From contig NW_027461519.1 in NCBI RefSeq assembly GCF_024713945.1, forward strand, positions 280,554 through 344,553: 64,000 bases of DNA, written 5' to 3'. Shown here one piece after another: positions 1 to 11,000 of the stretch (position 1 is the stretch's first letter; each line of letters begins with the position of its first letter). The position numbers and the translations under genes are program-made. Under the pieces are notes generated by a model. The model was not told the DNA's origin and did no database searches. It was given only the letters and a program-made list of their open reading frames with translations. Origin of the DNA: Dermatophagoides farinae. Lineage: Eukaryota > Arthropoda > Arachnida > Sarcoptiformes > Pyroglyphidae.

Positions 1-772
1 TGGAATACATTCCAATAAATTGTGGATGATCTTCTCCAATTATTCCTTTTGACATCATCATAGTTGTGTATGGTAATCCCGTGATTTCAAGCAATTTTTT
101 AAATTGGTCTACAATTTGATATCTTTTTAATAATACCCCAGGCACTAAGACTGCGCGTTTAGCTTCAGAAATATTTTGACAAATAAATTTCGTAACTGAT
201 TCTAAGGTTGTCTTATCACTTGAATTAAACAGAGACAGATTCGAATTAAGTTTGATACTAGGAAGCTTTTTAATTGGCATGTCAGCAGGAATTACAAGAT
301 AAGCTGGTTTTTTTTCTTTTAAGCAAGTAGAAATACATCTGTCAATTTGTGCTTGTGCATTGTTTATGTCGAATATTATTTCAGCTGCGCAGCTAATTTC
401 GCTGTACATTTTAAAAGGAATATGATAATCGTAAAACGTATGATGCAACATTCTTTGATCTCTCCAATCTTGAGTCTTTGGAGCTCCAGTAATTTGTAAT
501 ACTGGTACCCGCTCTGCTAAACTACCTGCAACAGCATTTAAGACGGACAATTCCCCAACTGCGTAAGTTGTAATAACAACTCCTAAACCTTTAATTCTCG
601 CATAACCATCTGCTGCATATCCAGCGTTTAACTCATTACAACAGCCAATATACTCTACCTCCGAGTCGACTAAAACATCTAAAAGTTCTAAGTTGTAATC
701 ACCGGGTACTCCAAACACTTGTTCAACCCCGACTTCTTTTAACTTTGCAAATAGGTATTCTGAAAGCAACAT
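1..772 (-). CDS. PDC: Pyruvate decarboxylase, N-terminal part (cut by window edge)
   Basis: Thiamine-diphosphate enzyme that converts pyruvate to acetaldehyde and CO2 in the cytosol, normally feeding ethanol production. I translated the complement from the ATG at 770-772; it stays open to base 1, giving 257 residues of a protein that is usually about 560. The N-terminal Pyr domain shows the family motifs GVPGDYNLELLD, CNELNAGYAADGYAR (with the cofactor-activating Glu) and TYAVGELSVLNA, where most relatives have TYGVGELSALN. The central domain begins near the edge; the C-terminal PP domain with the GDG...N metal site lies outside the window. Indolepyruvate or branched 2-oxoacid decarboxylases share this fold and cannot be excluded. 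The gene is divergent from the next one with only 38 bases between the starts, so they share a promoter region. Confidence 0.9.
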   Translation of the reverse strand, partial: MLLSEYLFAKLKEVGVEQVFGVPGDYNLELLDVLVDSEVEYIGCCNELNAGYAADGYARIKGLGVVITTYAVGELSVLNAVAGSLAERVPVLQITGAPKTQDWRDQRMLHHTFYDYHIPFKMYSEISCAAEIIFDINNAQAQIDRCISTCLKEKKPAYLVIPADMPIKKLPSIKLNSNLSLFNSSDKTTLESVTKFICQNISEAKRAVLVPGVLLKRYQIVDQFKKLLEITGLPYTTMMMSKGIIGEDHPQFIGMYS

Positions 773-810
773 TTTTTATAGATTGAACATATTATGTAAT
801 AAAAATTATT

Positions 811-1389
811 ATGTTAAATATTATCACTTTGAATAATTTAACTGTGTCAACAAGTCTTATTTTGACGACAGCTAGCCGTGATGACGTAAAAAAAACGCTA
901 AATTTATTAAATGTTCATTTGATTTATGAAGATCGAATATCAGATGATGTTTTGGAGCATTATAATGAACCGCTTATAACAGTAGATTTAAAATCCAACC
1001 AAATCCAAGTTATTATTCCGTTTATTGAGTTAAATAATGCTGTTGATTTTTATATAAATGAACATTTTAAAAGATTTGAATGCTGCAATGTTAAGTTAAT
1101 TTTGGCCAAACCCTCTGATCTACAATTTGTTGAAGTCTGCAAAAAATTACTGATTAATCATATCACAAATATTCAAATAACTGATCTAAAAAAACGATCA
1201 AAAGAAAAAATAAATAATTCTCTAAAGCAGTCGTGTAAAGAAAAAAATAATTTGATTGAGTGCAGTTCTTATCAACTAATATTATTATTTAATGTAGATA
1301 ACAAGATAAAAAATGAATATTTGACAACTGAAATAACAAATTATTTTGTAGCTCCAAATTTATTCTCGGCTTTAAACACTAGATGCTAA
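811..1389 (+). CDS. Hypothetical protein, 192 aa
   Basis: I do not recognise this protein. It starts at the first ATG, 38 bases from the divergent pyruvate decarboxylase start. It is a mixed alpha/beta-looking sequence without signal peptide or membrane span, with a lysine-rich stretch around residues 125-150 (KKRSKEKIN, KEKNN). Alternating hydrophobic stretches such as QIQVIIPFIEL and YQLILLFNV look like beta strands of a folded globular domain. No catalytic motif can be seen. The AT-rich codon use matches its neighbours, and the length of the open frame together with its protein-like hydrophobic pattern support a real gene. Confidence 0.65.
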   Translation: MLNIITLNNLTVSTSLILTTASRDDVKKTLNLLNVHLIYEDRISDDVLEHYNEPLITVDLKSNQIQVIIPFIELNNAVDFYINEHFKRFECCNVKLILAKPSDLQFVEVCKKLLINHITNIQITDLKKRSKEKINNSLKQSCKEKNNLIECSSYQLILLFNVDNKIKNEYLTTEITNYFVAPNLFSALNTRC

Positions 1390-1651
1390 ATAAGCTTGAG
1401 CAATTTAGATTAAAAGTAAAATAATTACACCAATAAGTTTATTTCCGTTCTCTGACTACCCATCTTAAAATTATATTCGTCGGTTTTGTTTAAATATTTC
1501 AATCTAAGTGATATAATATTAGTGATCTAGTCTAAATAAAAATTTTTATGAAATTGAGAAGACTTTATAATCATATGTAATATCTAGATACTTTACTTAA
1601 TATAATTAATTTTGATTAATCCATTGAGAATGAATTTTTTGTGTGTATTTG

Positions 1652-3808
1652 ATGATTATAATTCTTTACCTTTTTCGCATTATAACTGGTTTAAGCTTTT
1701 CAAAAGCATGTAACAATGATTTTTGTCCAGAATTTTTGCCAGTTGGTTACAAAGGAATAAGTAAACAGTATGTTGATCACATTAGAACTTCGACATTTGA
1801 AGAAATAAAAAATGTGAATTTTGATATTATCATTGTTGGCGGAGGAGGTACTGGATGCCCATATGCTCGTAAATTAGCTGACGAAGGTTTAAATGTATTA
1901 ATAATCGAAAGAGGAAACGCAAGGATTAAACATGTGCTTACGCATGATATGTATGGAGCAGGATTAGTAATAGCAGACGAAGCTGTATCACAACCTTTGA
2001 AGTATACGTGTGGAGTGAGATCCCATGCTGCATCTGTTTTAGGAGGAGGAACTGCTATAGGTATGGGAATCATGATATTAGAATCTGAACCTTATTTAAA
2101 TCAAATAGAAAAACATGGCAAAATAAAAATTGATCGAACTTTGTTTAACCAATCAGTTAGTTGGATTATAGAACGCTTGTCAAACCCAGCCAAAATGATT
2201 GAGTCATATAGTTCGACATTAGTAAAGATATTTAAGGATATTGACTTTAAAAATTTCACAAAAAATAGCTTTAAAATTAGGACGGACGGCAGTTGGAACC
2301 CGGATAGTTTATTTAATGAACAAAAAGGAAAACTGAGACAAAGTTCTGATTATTTATTGGGGTCAGAAGATTATCCTCAACCTTCAAATTTGTATATTTT
2401 AACAGGCCACACAGCAGACGAAATAGAATTTGAAATGGTAAATAACGAACCACATGCACGCTGTGTTATATTCCATGAAACGAAAAAATCAGATATACAA
2501 AAAATAGGTTTGAGTGAATGTGGGCCATTAGTCAGAAAATCATATATGACCAAACTATACAAGTATAGTGATAATATATTTTCTTTTTTCAGTAGAAGAC
2601 ACGAAGAACCTGTTGAGAAAAAAAAACTGTGCGCAAAACATAATATAACACTAGCTACTGGAGCTATATTTACGCCAATTTTGCTGGCAAAAAGTAAAAT
2701 TGGGAACAGTCGTCAAATGAAAGAACTTCAAATCGAAAATCCAATATTAATAAACGAAAACCTTGGTAATAATTTTGTTGACCGCGGTTTGATTCCAATC
2801 GCACTATTTCGAGTTGATAATGCGGACCAGGCACAAGAGTTGGAGCCGCAGATTTGCGGTGTAGTTGGCCTCACGCCAATAGGAAAAAGTATAGAATACG
2901 ATGAAAAATCAAGTGCTAAACTTGGGTCGAAATCGAAAACATGGGGATTCACTTCTGTGGAAGAGATTACAGGAGGGCGAATAATTGAGGGTTTTGTTTA
3001 TGCAACTAAAATAATTTTTCCGCCTAAAGTGCGGGATATGGTGGTGGTAGACCAGTTATTGACGCTGATAAATTATTGTAGTGAAACCAAACGGCATCAA
3101 AACTCGTGTGAATTTATGAAACCAGCAATAAAATGTTTAAGACAGCTTTCTGCAGTTTGGTATTTCATCAACGAGCCAAGATCCAACGGAAATATATTTT
3201 TATATCGCAATGGAAGTATAGAAATGAACCCTAAATATTTTTCTGATCCGAAAGATTTGAGTGACGCTATACGTGGTGTGCAATCATTATTGAAAATGAC
3301 TAGACAGGGAGGAAACGCTCAAGAGATTTACCAAGACAATTCTGCAAACTCTTGTTCGACTATTATACATGAATTGATTTCGAAAGGACTAGATTATATT
3401 TTGAGTAACCGGCGCGACCCAAAGCTAATGGCGAGCCATGAACTAGGCTTTTTAGAACCGTCGTTTCACAAAGAAATATTTATGTACGAAATTAATCGAT
3501 ATTTAGACCAGACTCTTAGTACTTGGCCACCTTCAATCCCTAATCCGACAAATGAAGAAGAAATCGAAAAATACTTAAAAAACACGTTTCAAAGTATTTG
3601 GCATTCTTCAGGGACAGCTCGCTTGGGCGACGTAGTAGATGGAGACTTTAATTTGATTGGAGTTAAGAACTTGAGTATAATCGACACAAGTATACTACCT
3701 CAAATGACCCGTATGAACCCGACATTTACTGTTATGGTTCTGGCCCATTACGCCGCAACTAAAAAGATAATTGAACTTAATCGTAGAAAACTCAATATTG
3801 CATCGTAA
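1652..3808 (+). CDS. GMC-family FAD oxidoreductase, probably secreted
   Basis: Member of the glucose-methanol-choline oxidoreductase family: flavoenzymes that oxidise alcohols, sugars or related substrates. The first in-frame ATG (1652) opens a hydrophobic leader (MIIILYLFRIITGLSFSKA) that looks like a signal peptide, so the enzyme probably enters the ER. The FAD-binding dinucleotide fold is at about residues 57-85, with the GGGGTG loop and a Glu ending the second strand (LIIERG). The C-terminal signature WHSSGTARLG at about residue 650 supplies the catalytic His, and MNPTFTVM at about 687 supplies the partner Asn. The total of 718 residues is longer than typical members (550-620), the extra being insertions in the substrate domain. 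Substrate cannot be told from sequence. The short stretch before it (1390-1651) holds no recognisable feature. Confidence 0.85.
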   Translation: MIIILYLFRIITGLSFSKACNNDFCPEFLPVGYKGISKQYVDHIRTSTFEEIKNVNFDIIIVGGGGTGCPYARKLADEGLNVLIIERGNARIKHVLTHDMYGAGLVIADEAVSQPLKYTCGVRSHAASVLGGGTAIGMGIMILESEPYLNQIEKHGKIKIDRTLFNQSVSWIIERLSNPAKMIESYSSTLVKIFKDIDFKNFTKNSFKIRTDGSWNPDSLFNEQKGKLRQSSDYLLGSEDYPQPSNLYILTGHTADEIEFEMVNNEPHARCVIFHETKKSDIQKIGLSECGPLVRKSYMTKLYKYSDNIFSFFSRRHEEPVEKKKLCAKHNITLATGAIFTPILLAKSKIGNSRQMKELQIENPILINENLGNNFVDRGLIPIALFRVDNADQAQELEPQICGVVGLTPIGKSIEYDEKSSAKLGSKSKTWGFTSVEEITGGRIIEGFVYATKIIFPPKVRDMVVVDQLLTLINYCSETKRHQNSCEFMKPAIKCLRQLSAVWYFINEPRSNGNIFLYRNGSIEMNPKYFSDPKDLSDAIRGVQSLLKMTRQGGNAQEIYQDNSANSCSTIIHELISKGLDYILSNRRDPKLMASHELGFLEPSFHKEIFMYEINRYLDQTLSTWPPSIPNPTNEEEIEKYLKNTFQSIWHSSGTARLGDVVDGDFNLIGVKNLSIIDTSILPQMTRMNPTFTVMVLAHYAATKKIIELNRRKLNIAS

Positions 3809-5197
3809 TCACATTACGGAATCGAAATTTAATTTAATACAACAGCAATCTAATATGAAAAACAAATAGTGCATTAATTACAGAAAATTCATTGCTTAAG
3901 AAGCCTAAATATGAAATATTAGATTCTACAAAAGATAACGATCAAAACGGAGCTGATGTGCAAAAAATAACTGCAAAACAAATAAAAACAAACTAGTGTT
4001 TTTGGTTGTTTTTCTGATCTTATAATTGATGCGTGAATTAAGTATAATTACTGCTTGAACACAAGTAGACTGCAACAAACTTGTTATATTAATATGAGTT
4101 TGAGTTGCCTATGTCATATAAAATTATTGAATTGCGGAGCGAACTTCAATAACGTTTCATGAAGACTAATTTTAACATTAATATGTTGATTAACGTGTAA
4201 ATTTAAGATGAATTTCTCCAGTTGAGATATTCGTAAAAAGCGGACTTTGAAATAATTATTTACGCCAATCGATTTGCATAGCCCAATAGCAAACACGATT
4301 AAATCATGAAAACAAATTATTGACGAAGCATTGACGTACAATGCTATATTTACAAACCTCAAATATTTCTAGATTGCCAGTTTGTTAATTTTTTGATCAT
4401 ACATTGGTGGGTATTGTTATCATAAATTTTCCTGAATTAATGATACATAGTACTAAGCGATTTTTACACTTTTTAAAAATTAAAGATCCACATTGGAATA
4501 ACTTTTATTCTAATTTTCCAAAATGTTAGATTTTTAATAACATTATAAATCTTAACCTGAATAGGTTTTTTGTGCTGAAATTAAGCTGATGCCGTTTGTA
4601 AAGTGAGATTTATATGCTTATTCGCACAAATTTTCTTACTAAAGTACAAAACTCTATGAGTACAAGTGTTTAAAACGATATGACTGTAACTCAACTAGCT
4701 ACAATTAGATTAAAATGATTAAGATATTTACTGAGTCTAATGAAGTATAAATAAAAACAAGAGAAACTATTTCACATCAAACTGAAGTAGTAGGAAAGAG
4801 AATCAATGACGTTTTTAATGAGTAATAAACTAAAATGAGCTATTGTTACGATGAAGAATTTTTGGTAATGTGTGGTCTAAGTTTTTTAAAATTTTTATCA
4901 GTTCTGAAAATAAAATTTAACTCAAAGACTGCTTAAAAGCAATTGTTCTGAATGAAGTGTGTAGATGGAACAGTAGGCATGAGTTATCCTGACGGAATTT
5001 TATGAACAGAGCGTTTCTCAATTTTCTGTTTGTTTATATTTAAAATAAATCTAGTCTAATATTAATTCCAAGAACCTGACAAATATTGTAAAAATTATAA
5101 TCTAAACTATAAGCACAGCTTATAGTAATTTTAAGTTAATAATAAACAGCCTATTTTAGCGTTGATAACGTTAATATTGTTCGTTATAAAATATTTT
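3809..5197. other. Gene-poor region, 1.39 kb
   Basis: This is the longest stretch without a supported gene. It is AT-rich and full of stops in all frames. A roughly 48-codon open stretch ending at about 3996 lacks an ATG and a plausible splice acceptor, and an 82-codon frame on the minus strand (4114-4362) starts only from TTG. No GTAAGT-type donor, tRNA-like box or repeat array was seen. It could hold the 3' UTR of the GMC gene, a decayed gene or regulatory DNA. Confidence 0.5.
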
Positions 5198-5843
5198 TTA
5201 TTTTTCATTTTTTTTAGCTTGAAGTACTTCTTGCTGATCCAAGGATCTTTCGTCTTCAGGAACTAATTCAGCAGCAGTCTAAAATGGGGATGGTAGATAT
5301 ACTTACGTCGTGTAATAAGATAGTTTTTAGGATTTGATCGTTTTCACTTTGAAAAGCGTAGCTTAGCGGAGATTTGTTGAAGAAGTTTTTTTGTAACACT
5401 GAGAGTGGGCTAAGAAATTTGATAACTTAAAAAACTTACATGCTGGGCATATTGCATAAAACGCGTACGACTTCGACACATTCGTTTTGCACTGCCCAGT
5501 GCAGCGGAGTGTTTCCAAGGTTATTTGGAATATGCGGAATATTTAATTCTGTAATAAGAAAGTTGACGAGTTTCTCGTTGCCACTAGCTGCGGCGAAATG
5601 AAGTGCATTGTTGCCATTGATGTCTTTTTGTAATAAAGACTCCAGCGTAAAAGGCGACTTTCCGTCTACTAGCTCGCATGCAAAGTCTTCGGGCAAGACG
5701 CCATTTTTAACGCAAGTTATAATTTCTTGTACTTCTTCTAAATTACCATGACCACAATGGTAATGAAACTCATCTATTAATGTCCACTCGTCTTCTAGAT
5801 CTGGATTTATTGCTCCTATGCTTTCGAGCGGCCTCAATACCAT
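5198..5843 (-). CDS. YAR1-like ankyrin-repeat protein (putative uS3 chaperone)
   Basis: Three exons on the complement: 5843-5440, 5409-5307 and 5278-5198, joined by introns of 30 and 28 nt, giving 195 residues. The spliced protein has three ankyrin repeats: NGNNALHFAAASGNEKLV, LGNTPLHWAVQNECVEVV and FNKSPLSYAFQSENDQIL, then an acidic PEDE-containing tail. Order, length (yeast Yar1 is 200 residues) and the phrase GNT-LHWA match Yar1, the dedicated chaperone that protects ribosomal protein uS3 on its way into the 40S subunit. That function is inferred from family resemblance; small ankyrin proteins are hard to assign, so a generic ankyrin protein remains possible. The unspliced frame stops just inside intron 1, so a gene caller that ignores introns would truncate it at 135 residues. 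It is divergent from the phosphotransferase gene. Confidence 0.75.
5279..5306 (-). other. Intron 2 of the YAR1-like gene, 28 nt
   Basis: On the complement it runs GTAAGTATATC...CATTTTAG, phase 0, between codons GAC and ACT. Splicing leads to a 26-residue charged C-terminus that ends at a TAA. Confidence 0.8.
5410..5439 (-). other. Intron 1 of the YAR1-like gene, 30 nt
   Basis: On the complement it runs GTAAGT...TTCTTAG. Removing it joins codon AT|C in phase 2 and opens the third ankyrin repeat, which is otherwise out of frame. Confidence 0.85.
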
Positions 5844-5920
5844 TTAATTAATATTTTTGAATTATTTAAAAAATGTCTCAAAAAAAAATTTAGCGTTATA
5901 GTATAAAGTTTCTTGTTGAT

Positions 5921-7489
5921 ATGGTTTCGAAATGTTCAATCTGCAAGCCTACAGATTATTGTACTCATTCATCTTGTAAGTGATTAAATTACTAAGTTTT
6001 AGTTTTGATCTCAATCCGAGCTGCTGCTAGCGCCAAATTTACTTCCATTTCTAACTATGTTAGGATGAAACCGTACATTGCACCGGAGTACGAACACAAT
6101 TTGCTGAAGAACACCTACAAACCACTTGGTTCTACTAAATTAGAGGTCGTCATTGACAAGTTCTTGTGGAATCCTGTCGCGACGATGTTACCGCGCTGGC
6201 TGCATCCTAATGTGCTAACTTTGATTGCTTTCTTATTTAGCGTATTAGGAGCATTCTTTCCGACTTTTCTTTTCAATTATGACGGAAAAAGCGTATCTCC
6301 TAGATGCATTTATTTGATATCCGCTATTTCGATTTTCCTTTACCAGCTTCTTGACGCCCTCGACGGAAAACAAGCTAGAAATTTGAAAATTGCCTCTTCT
6401 GCTGGCCAACTGTTTGATCATGGTTGCGATGCAATTACCACTTTTTACATGTTATATACCGCATTGTCTGCTAGCCAATTTGGTTTCAGTTCTAATTGTG
6501 TGTTTATTATTACTGCGATTACTTATCATTTATTTATATGTAGTTGGTACGAATACGAATTTGAGAAATTTAAAACAAACATAGCTTCTACTGTTGGTAT
6601 AACGGAGGCCCAATTACTACTGGTACTTCTAAACTTAATCTGTTTTGCTCGTCCTGGTATTTTCGCTTTTTGTCTAGTAGATATCATGCCAAAAATTCTA
6701 GCTAATGTTTTGAATTTCCCTCCCTTCAACATTAATTTAACGACAATGGTATTCTACATTGTTTTTGCCTACGTTTACTATCTAAGTGGTACTGACTTAT
6801 TAAACATTTTATCTACCTCTAAATTCAAAAATCCTAAAGAATCTGCAAGTATTTTTGTTACCCTATTCATTCACTTGTTTTGCCAATTCCACTATTTCTG
6901 GAACGGTACTATCGAACGCCACATGTTTGGTGTGACATTTATTGTTGCCATTTTCGGAGCTAACATCTGTTGGAGATTTATGCTTGCATCCGTTGCAAAA
7001 TCTAAACCAATGTTAATTGACGCGCATACTGTTTTCTTCTATTTAGTCGGTATTATATTGGCTTTGCCACTCAGGAATAACATATGGGAAACTATCATTA
7101 TTTACACGATGTGTGTTTATACCTTTATTTACATGCTTGGTTTCGTTTATGTTAACCTTAAGATGATGAAGAGAGTACTGAACATTTCTTTTTTTGTCGT
7201 TCCTCCTGCTAATATTCAAATAACTCCAGACAATAATGAAGCTAAAAAAAAGTCTGAAACAAAAACCGAAAAAAAAACAGTTAGTCTCGAACAAATAAAC
7301 GACCCTCAACTTGCTTCAATTGTCAATAAGCTTGAGCTAATTAACTTGGAAAGTTTTAACACTAAGGTCGTCGATAGTGAAAATGATGATCATAACGTTG
7401 AAAGTGACATTGAAGAATGCAAGAATGATAATGACATGACTAAACCTCTGTTAAATAGAAAAAATAACCAATCGTCATTAAATCAGTGA
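5921..7489 (+). CDS. Choline/ethanolamine phosphotransferase (CDP-alcohol type)
   Basis: Transfers phosphocholine or phosphoethanolamine from the CDP-alcohol to diacylglycerol, the last step of the Kennedy pathway in the ER membrane. The CDP-alcohol motif D-G-x2-A-R-x8-G-x3-D-x3-D is complete and starts at about residue 139 (DGKQAR ... GQLFDHGCD). About eight to ten hydrophobic spans follow, then a charged cytosolic tail rich in Glu, Asp and Asn. Exon 1 (5921-5975) is joined to exon 2 (6003-7489) by a 27-nt intron, total 513 residues. The N-terminal extension before MKPYIAPEYE is not typical of the family, so translation might instead start at the ATG at 6068; the exactly framed intron favours the longer form. 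Choline versus ethanolamine preference is not visible. Confidence 0.88.
5976..6002 (+). other. Intron of the phosphotransferase gene, 27 nt
   Basis: GTAAGTGATTAAATTACTAA followed by GTTTTAG. Phase 1 splicing keeps the frame open from the ATG at 5921. It carries a TACTAA branch-point-like sequence 7 bases before the 3' end. Confidence 0.8.
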
Positions 7490-8029
7490 TATGAAACCAA
7501 ATATCTCTTTTAATGCTTTTATTTTCAGCTCTGATGGGGAAATGATAATTTCTACAATGAAATCTTAAAAATTAATTGCTTTTTACATTGGATGAATATT
7601 GAATACCTTATTATTTTTTTGATCATATTTAACTCGTTCATTTTCTAATATAAAACTAGTCAAACTAATTTTTGGTAAGAATTCTGTTGTATTTTGTGGA
7701 ATCAATCCATTTGATCGGCATCGAAAGTAAATACTCATCAACAATAATCTGACTCGATTTATTGGCTTAGGGAACTGTTATCTATGCACTTTTTGTTGTT
7801 TTATCAGAAAGCATAATATGAAGCAAATAATGATATATGAATTTGTCAGTTCACACACTTGTCAGCTTTTTTCCTATTTGAATTAACAAAAGTAAGATTT
7901 TTAAGTTGGCTTTAGAAGGACTTATATTAGCTAGTTAAGATTATTTATTCTGGTAGGATAATCTAAGTAACACATATTATTAAATTTAAGGCTATGTATA
8001 AGACTCAAAACTAACAAAACAGCAACTTG
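7490..8029 (+). other. Intergenic region, 540 b
   Basis: AT-rich spacer holding the 3' end of the phosphotransferase gene and the promoter of the giant membrane protein. A 24-nt GTAAGA...TTTAG stretch at 7892-7915 has the size and ends of a local intron and could lie in a 5' UTR, but no reading frame tests it. No other feature was seen. Confidence 0.4.
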
Positions 8030-11000
8030 ATGATAAAAATGGTAAGACTATTAAATATATTAGCTCTCTCATTTATTGCTCCGTTAACATATTCGTTTGA
8101 ATGTGTTAATAATAGTGACTGTAGTGTATTTGAAGCATGTACGAATAATATTTGCGTTGGCTTGATACCTGATATACATGACGAAAAATTGATTAGGTGT
8201 GCTGACGGATATAAGTGCAAAATTGATAAAGAAATTCCAGGGTATGGAGTAAATGAAAAATTTAAGATTATGGCAATCTTGCCGGATCAACATTGTGGAA
8301 CTTCAGATGTAGTTTCGAAAGATTGTAAGTTATTATTCATTAAAGATTATAGATGAATTATTTTCTGGAAAGCATATTTGGTCTTGTAAATCAGGTAATA
8401 GTGATTATTGTGTTATAGATCTTGGTGTGGGTATTAGAAAAGATAAATCAATAGCAGTTCAAGGTTTGAGGTTGTGTGGATGTGTCGAATCAGATAAGAA
8501 TGACTTTGAAAGTGTTTGTTCTTCTTATAAAAACTTCGTTGTACCTGTTGGTAAAATTGGAGTGCAGGAATGCTTGAATAATTCACACTGTTTACATAAA
8601 ACGTTCGCTTATTGTATGAACAATAAGTGTGCTAAATTTTCTGGTATTGCAGCTACAGCTGGAGCTAAAATTTATCAATGTCTAGTAGGAAAAAATTGTA
8701 CCATAAATAATATCGCAACTAAAACTATTAATGAAACCATGAAAATTCTGCCTGTTGCTCAAAAAGTTAAATGTGGGGTAGATATGGCTTTGGATCCTGA
8801 TTATTTTGACTCAGCCGTATTGCCTTGCGTTTTAGATTTAAATAATGATGGAAAATGTGATATAAATTTAGGGATGGTTAAAACAATGAACAGCAATAGA
8901 TTATGTGGTTGTTCAGGAAGTGATAGAGGCGGAAACGGAAGACCGTGTGACGAACCTGCCGATTTTGACATAGACTTAGGGTTTGTTAAAACTGTTGAAT
9001 GCAATATTGATGAAGATTGTAAATCTGGACTATGTGCCGCAAACCAATGTATATCTGATACAGTGCCTCCAACGTTTGTTCGAATGATTCCTGAAAATAA
9101 TACAATTGTTATACCACCAATTTTAGAAGTATCGTTAACCTTTAGTGAAAATATTATGTATCCACCTAACAGTGAAAACTTCCCGAGAGTTTTAATAAAA
9201 AATATGGATCGAAACTTAGAATTTGAAATTTTTATAGCTGATCCTACTAAAGTAGATCCAGCGTCAACGTTTTACAGAACAAGAATTGAAGGAACAGATC
9301 TTATTATTAATCCAGATATTAGATTGAGTACATTTCCTGAAGGAAAGTATATTGTAATTTTTGAAGGTGGAATAGTAATGGATATGGATGGAAATTTAGT
9401 TGAAGGAAAGAAAGACTTATCATTTACAATTCTTAGTGATGCTGGTTGCCCTTTTTTCGGTATAACTGGACTTTCAATAACTCCGATTAATGGAAACGGT
9501 ATTTATAAAAGGCATGATTCTTATAATGACCGTCCAACATGGATATTAAAGACATTAAATGGAAATTTATTTTTAGAGCTCTACTTTTCTAAACAAAAAG
9601 ATAAAAACAACAAAAATCAGCAAGGAGTTTGGGTCATTAGTCCATTAGGCGCAAGAGAAGTAAAGTTCTACGCAATGTTTGAAGTTTCCAATTCTCAGAT
9701 TGCAAATTTCGTTAGACCTATTAGTGGTAGTTGGCAAGTCTACAGCGAAGGAGCCTGGACATTACATGAAAATGTAATTTTATCCTGTTTATCAACTGTT
9801 GATCTGACTGCACCCGTACTAATATCAGTAAGTTTTAGTTCGTTATATTGTCTTAGATTTTACCTGAAAATGGGCAAAAGCAAGTGGATAGAGATGACAT
9901 TGTTTTGAATTTTAATGAACCTATAAATTACGGTCACTGGAGTTTATTTACTTTGTATAATTTAGATGACAAAACAATAGAGTTCGAATTAGATCCTCAA
10001 AATGAAGATGATCGCAAACTTTTAAAATTATCAAATGATTCCAAAACTTTAACAATTAAATTAAAAAAAAAATTAGAGCTCGGAAAGGCATATAGTTTTA
10101 GTTTCGACACTGGCGTTTTAACAGACTATTCATATAATCCCGTTGGTCCAATCGAACCTGGCTCGTATACATTTACTACTTTAGGTCTTAAATGCAAAAA
10201 TATTACAGACGTATTGAATAATATAGTTGTAATAGAAAATTCAAAAGAAAAATATAATCATCTAGATGAAATCGTTATAGCTTGTGAAAAAGGATTTACT
10301 CCACGATTTCCACCTTCAAATTTGGACTATGATAGAATCAATTTTTCGACGAACTTAAATGATTATACCAACGTAACAGTCTTGTGTAAAGATGGTGAAT
10401 GGGTAACACAAGGATTAAAATGTATGCAAAATTGTTCATTATCTCAGATAGACGAAATATTACGTTTTGACCAAAATAAAACTGAATTAATCAATACTAT
10501 TGATGATGAAAATGCAATTATAAGGTCTAAAAATACAAGTGTAAAAAATGAAGAAGAACAAAAATCTTTGGTTCTTGATATAGAAAAAAATCAAGTGCCA
10601 AAAAGTCACAACAAACTTAAAAATACTAGTATGATGAAAAGTGCTAATAGACGGCATTCAAGAAGTTTATCAACGTCTGAATATAAACGCCCAAAGATTA
10701 AATATGATGCAGATAACCACAAATTTCTAATCAATATTAACAATCCAAGTTATCTGATATTAGTTAAAAGTTGGGCGATGGATGACGAACGTAAAATTTT
10801 TAATAATGATATGAAATCAAGTTTAATAAATGATGAAATTACGTTCAAACACGGAAGTTCTCTTTCTATTCAATGCTCTAAAAATTCAAGGGTATTACAA
10901 GGAATAACAAATGAGTCTACAATGGTGTGTCATAATGGATCATGGACAAAACCTAAGTTGGTCTGCTCCCTTGTCTGTGGAGAGATAAAAATTAATCGAT

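Noticed and set aside
4114-4362. 82-codon minus-strand ORF in the gene-poor region
   Set aside because: It starts from TTG, has no ATG, no recognisable domain and no intron connecting it to another exon.
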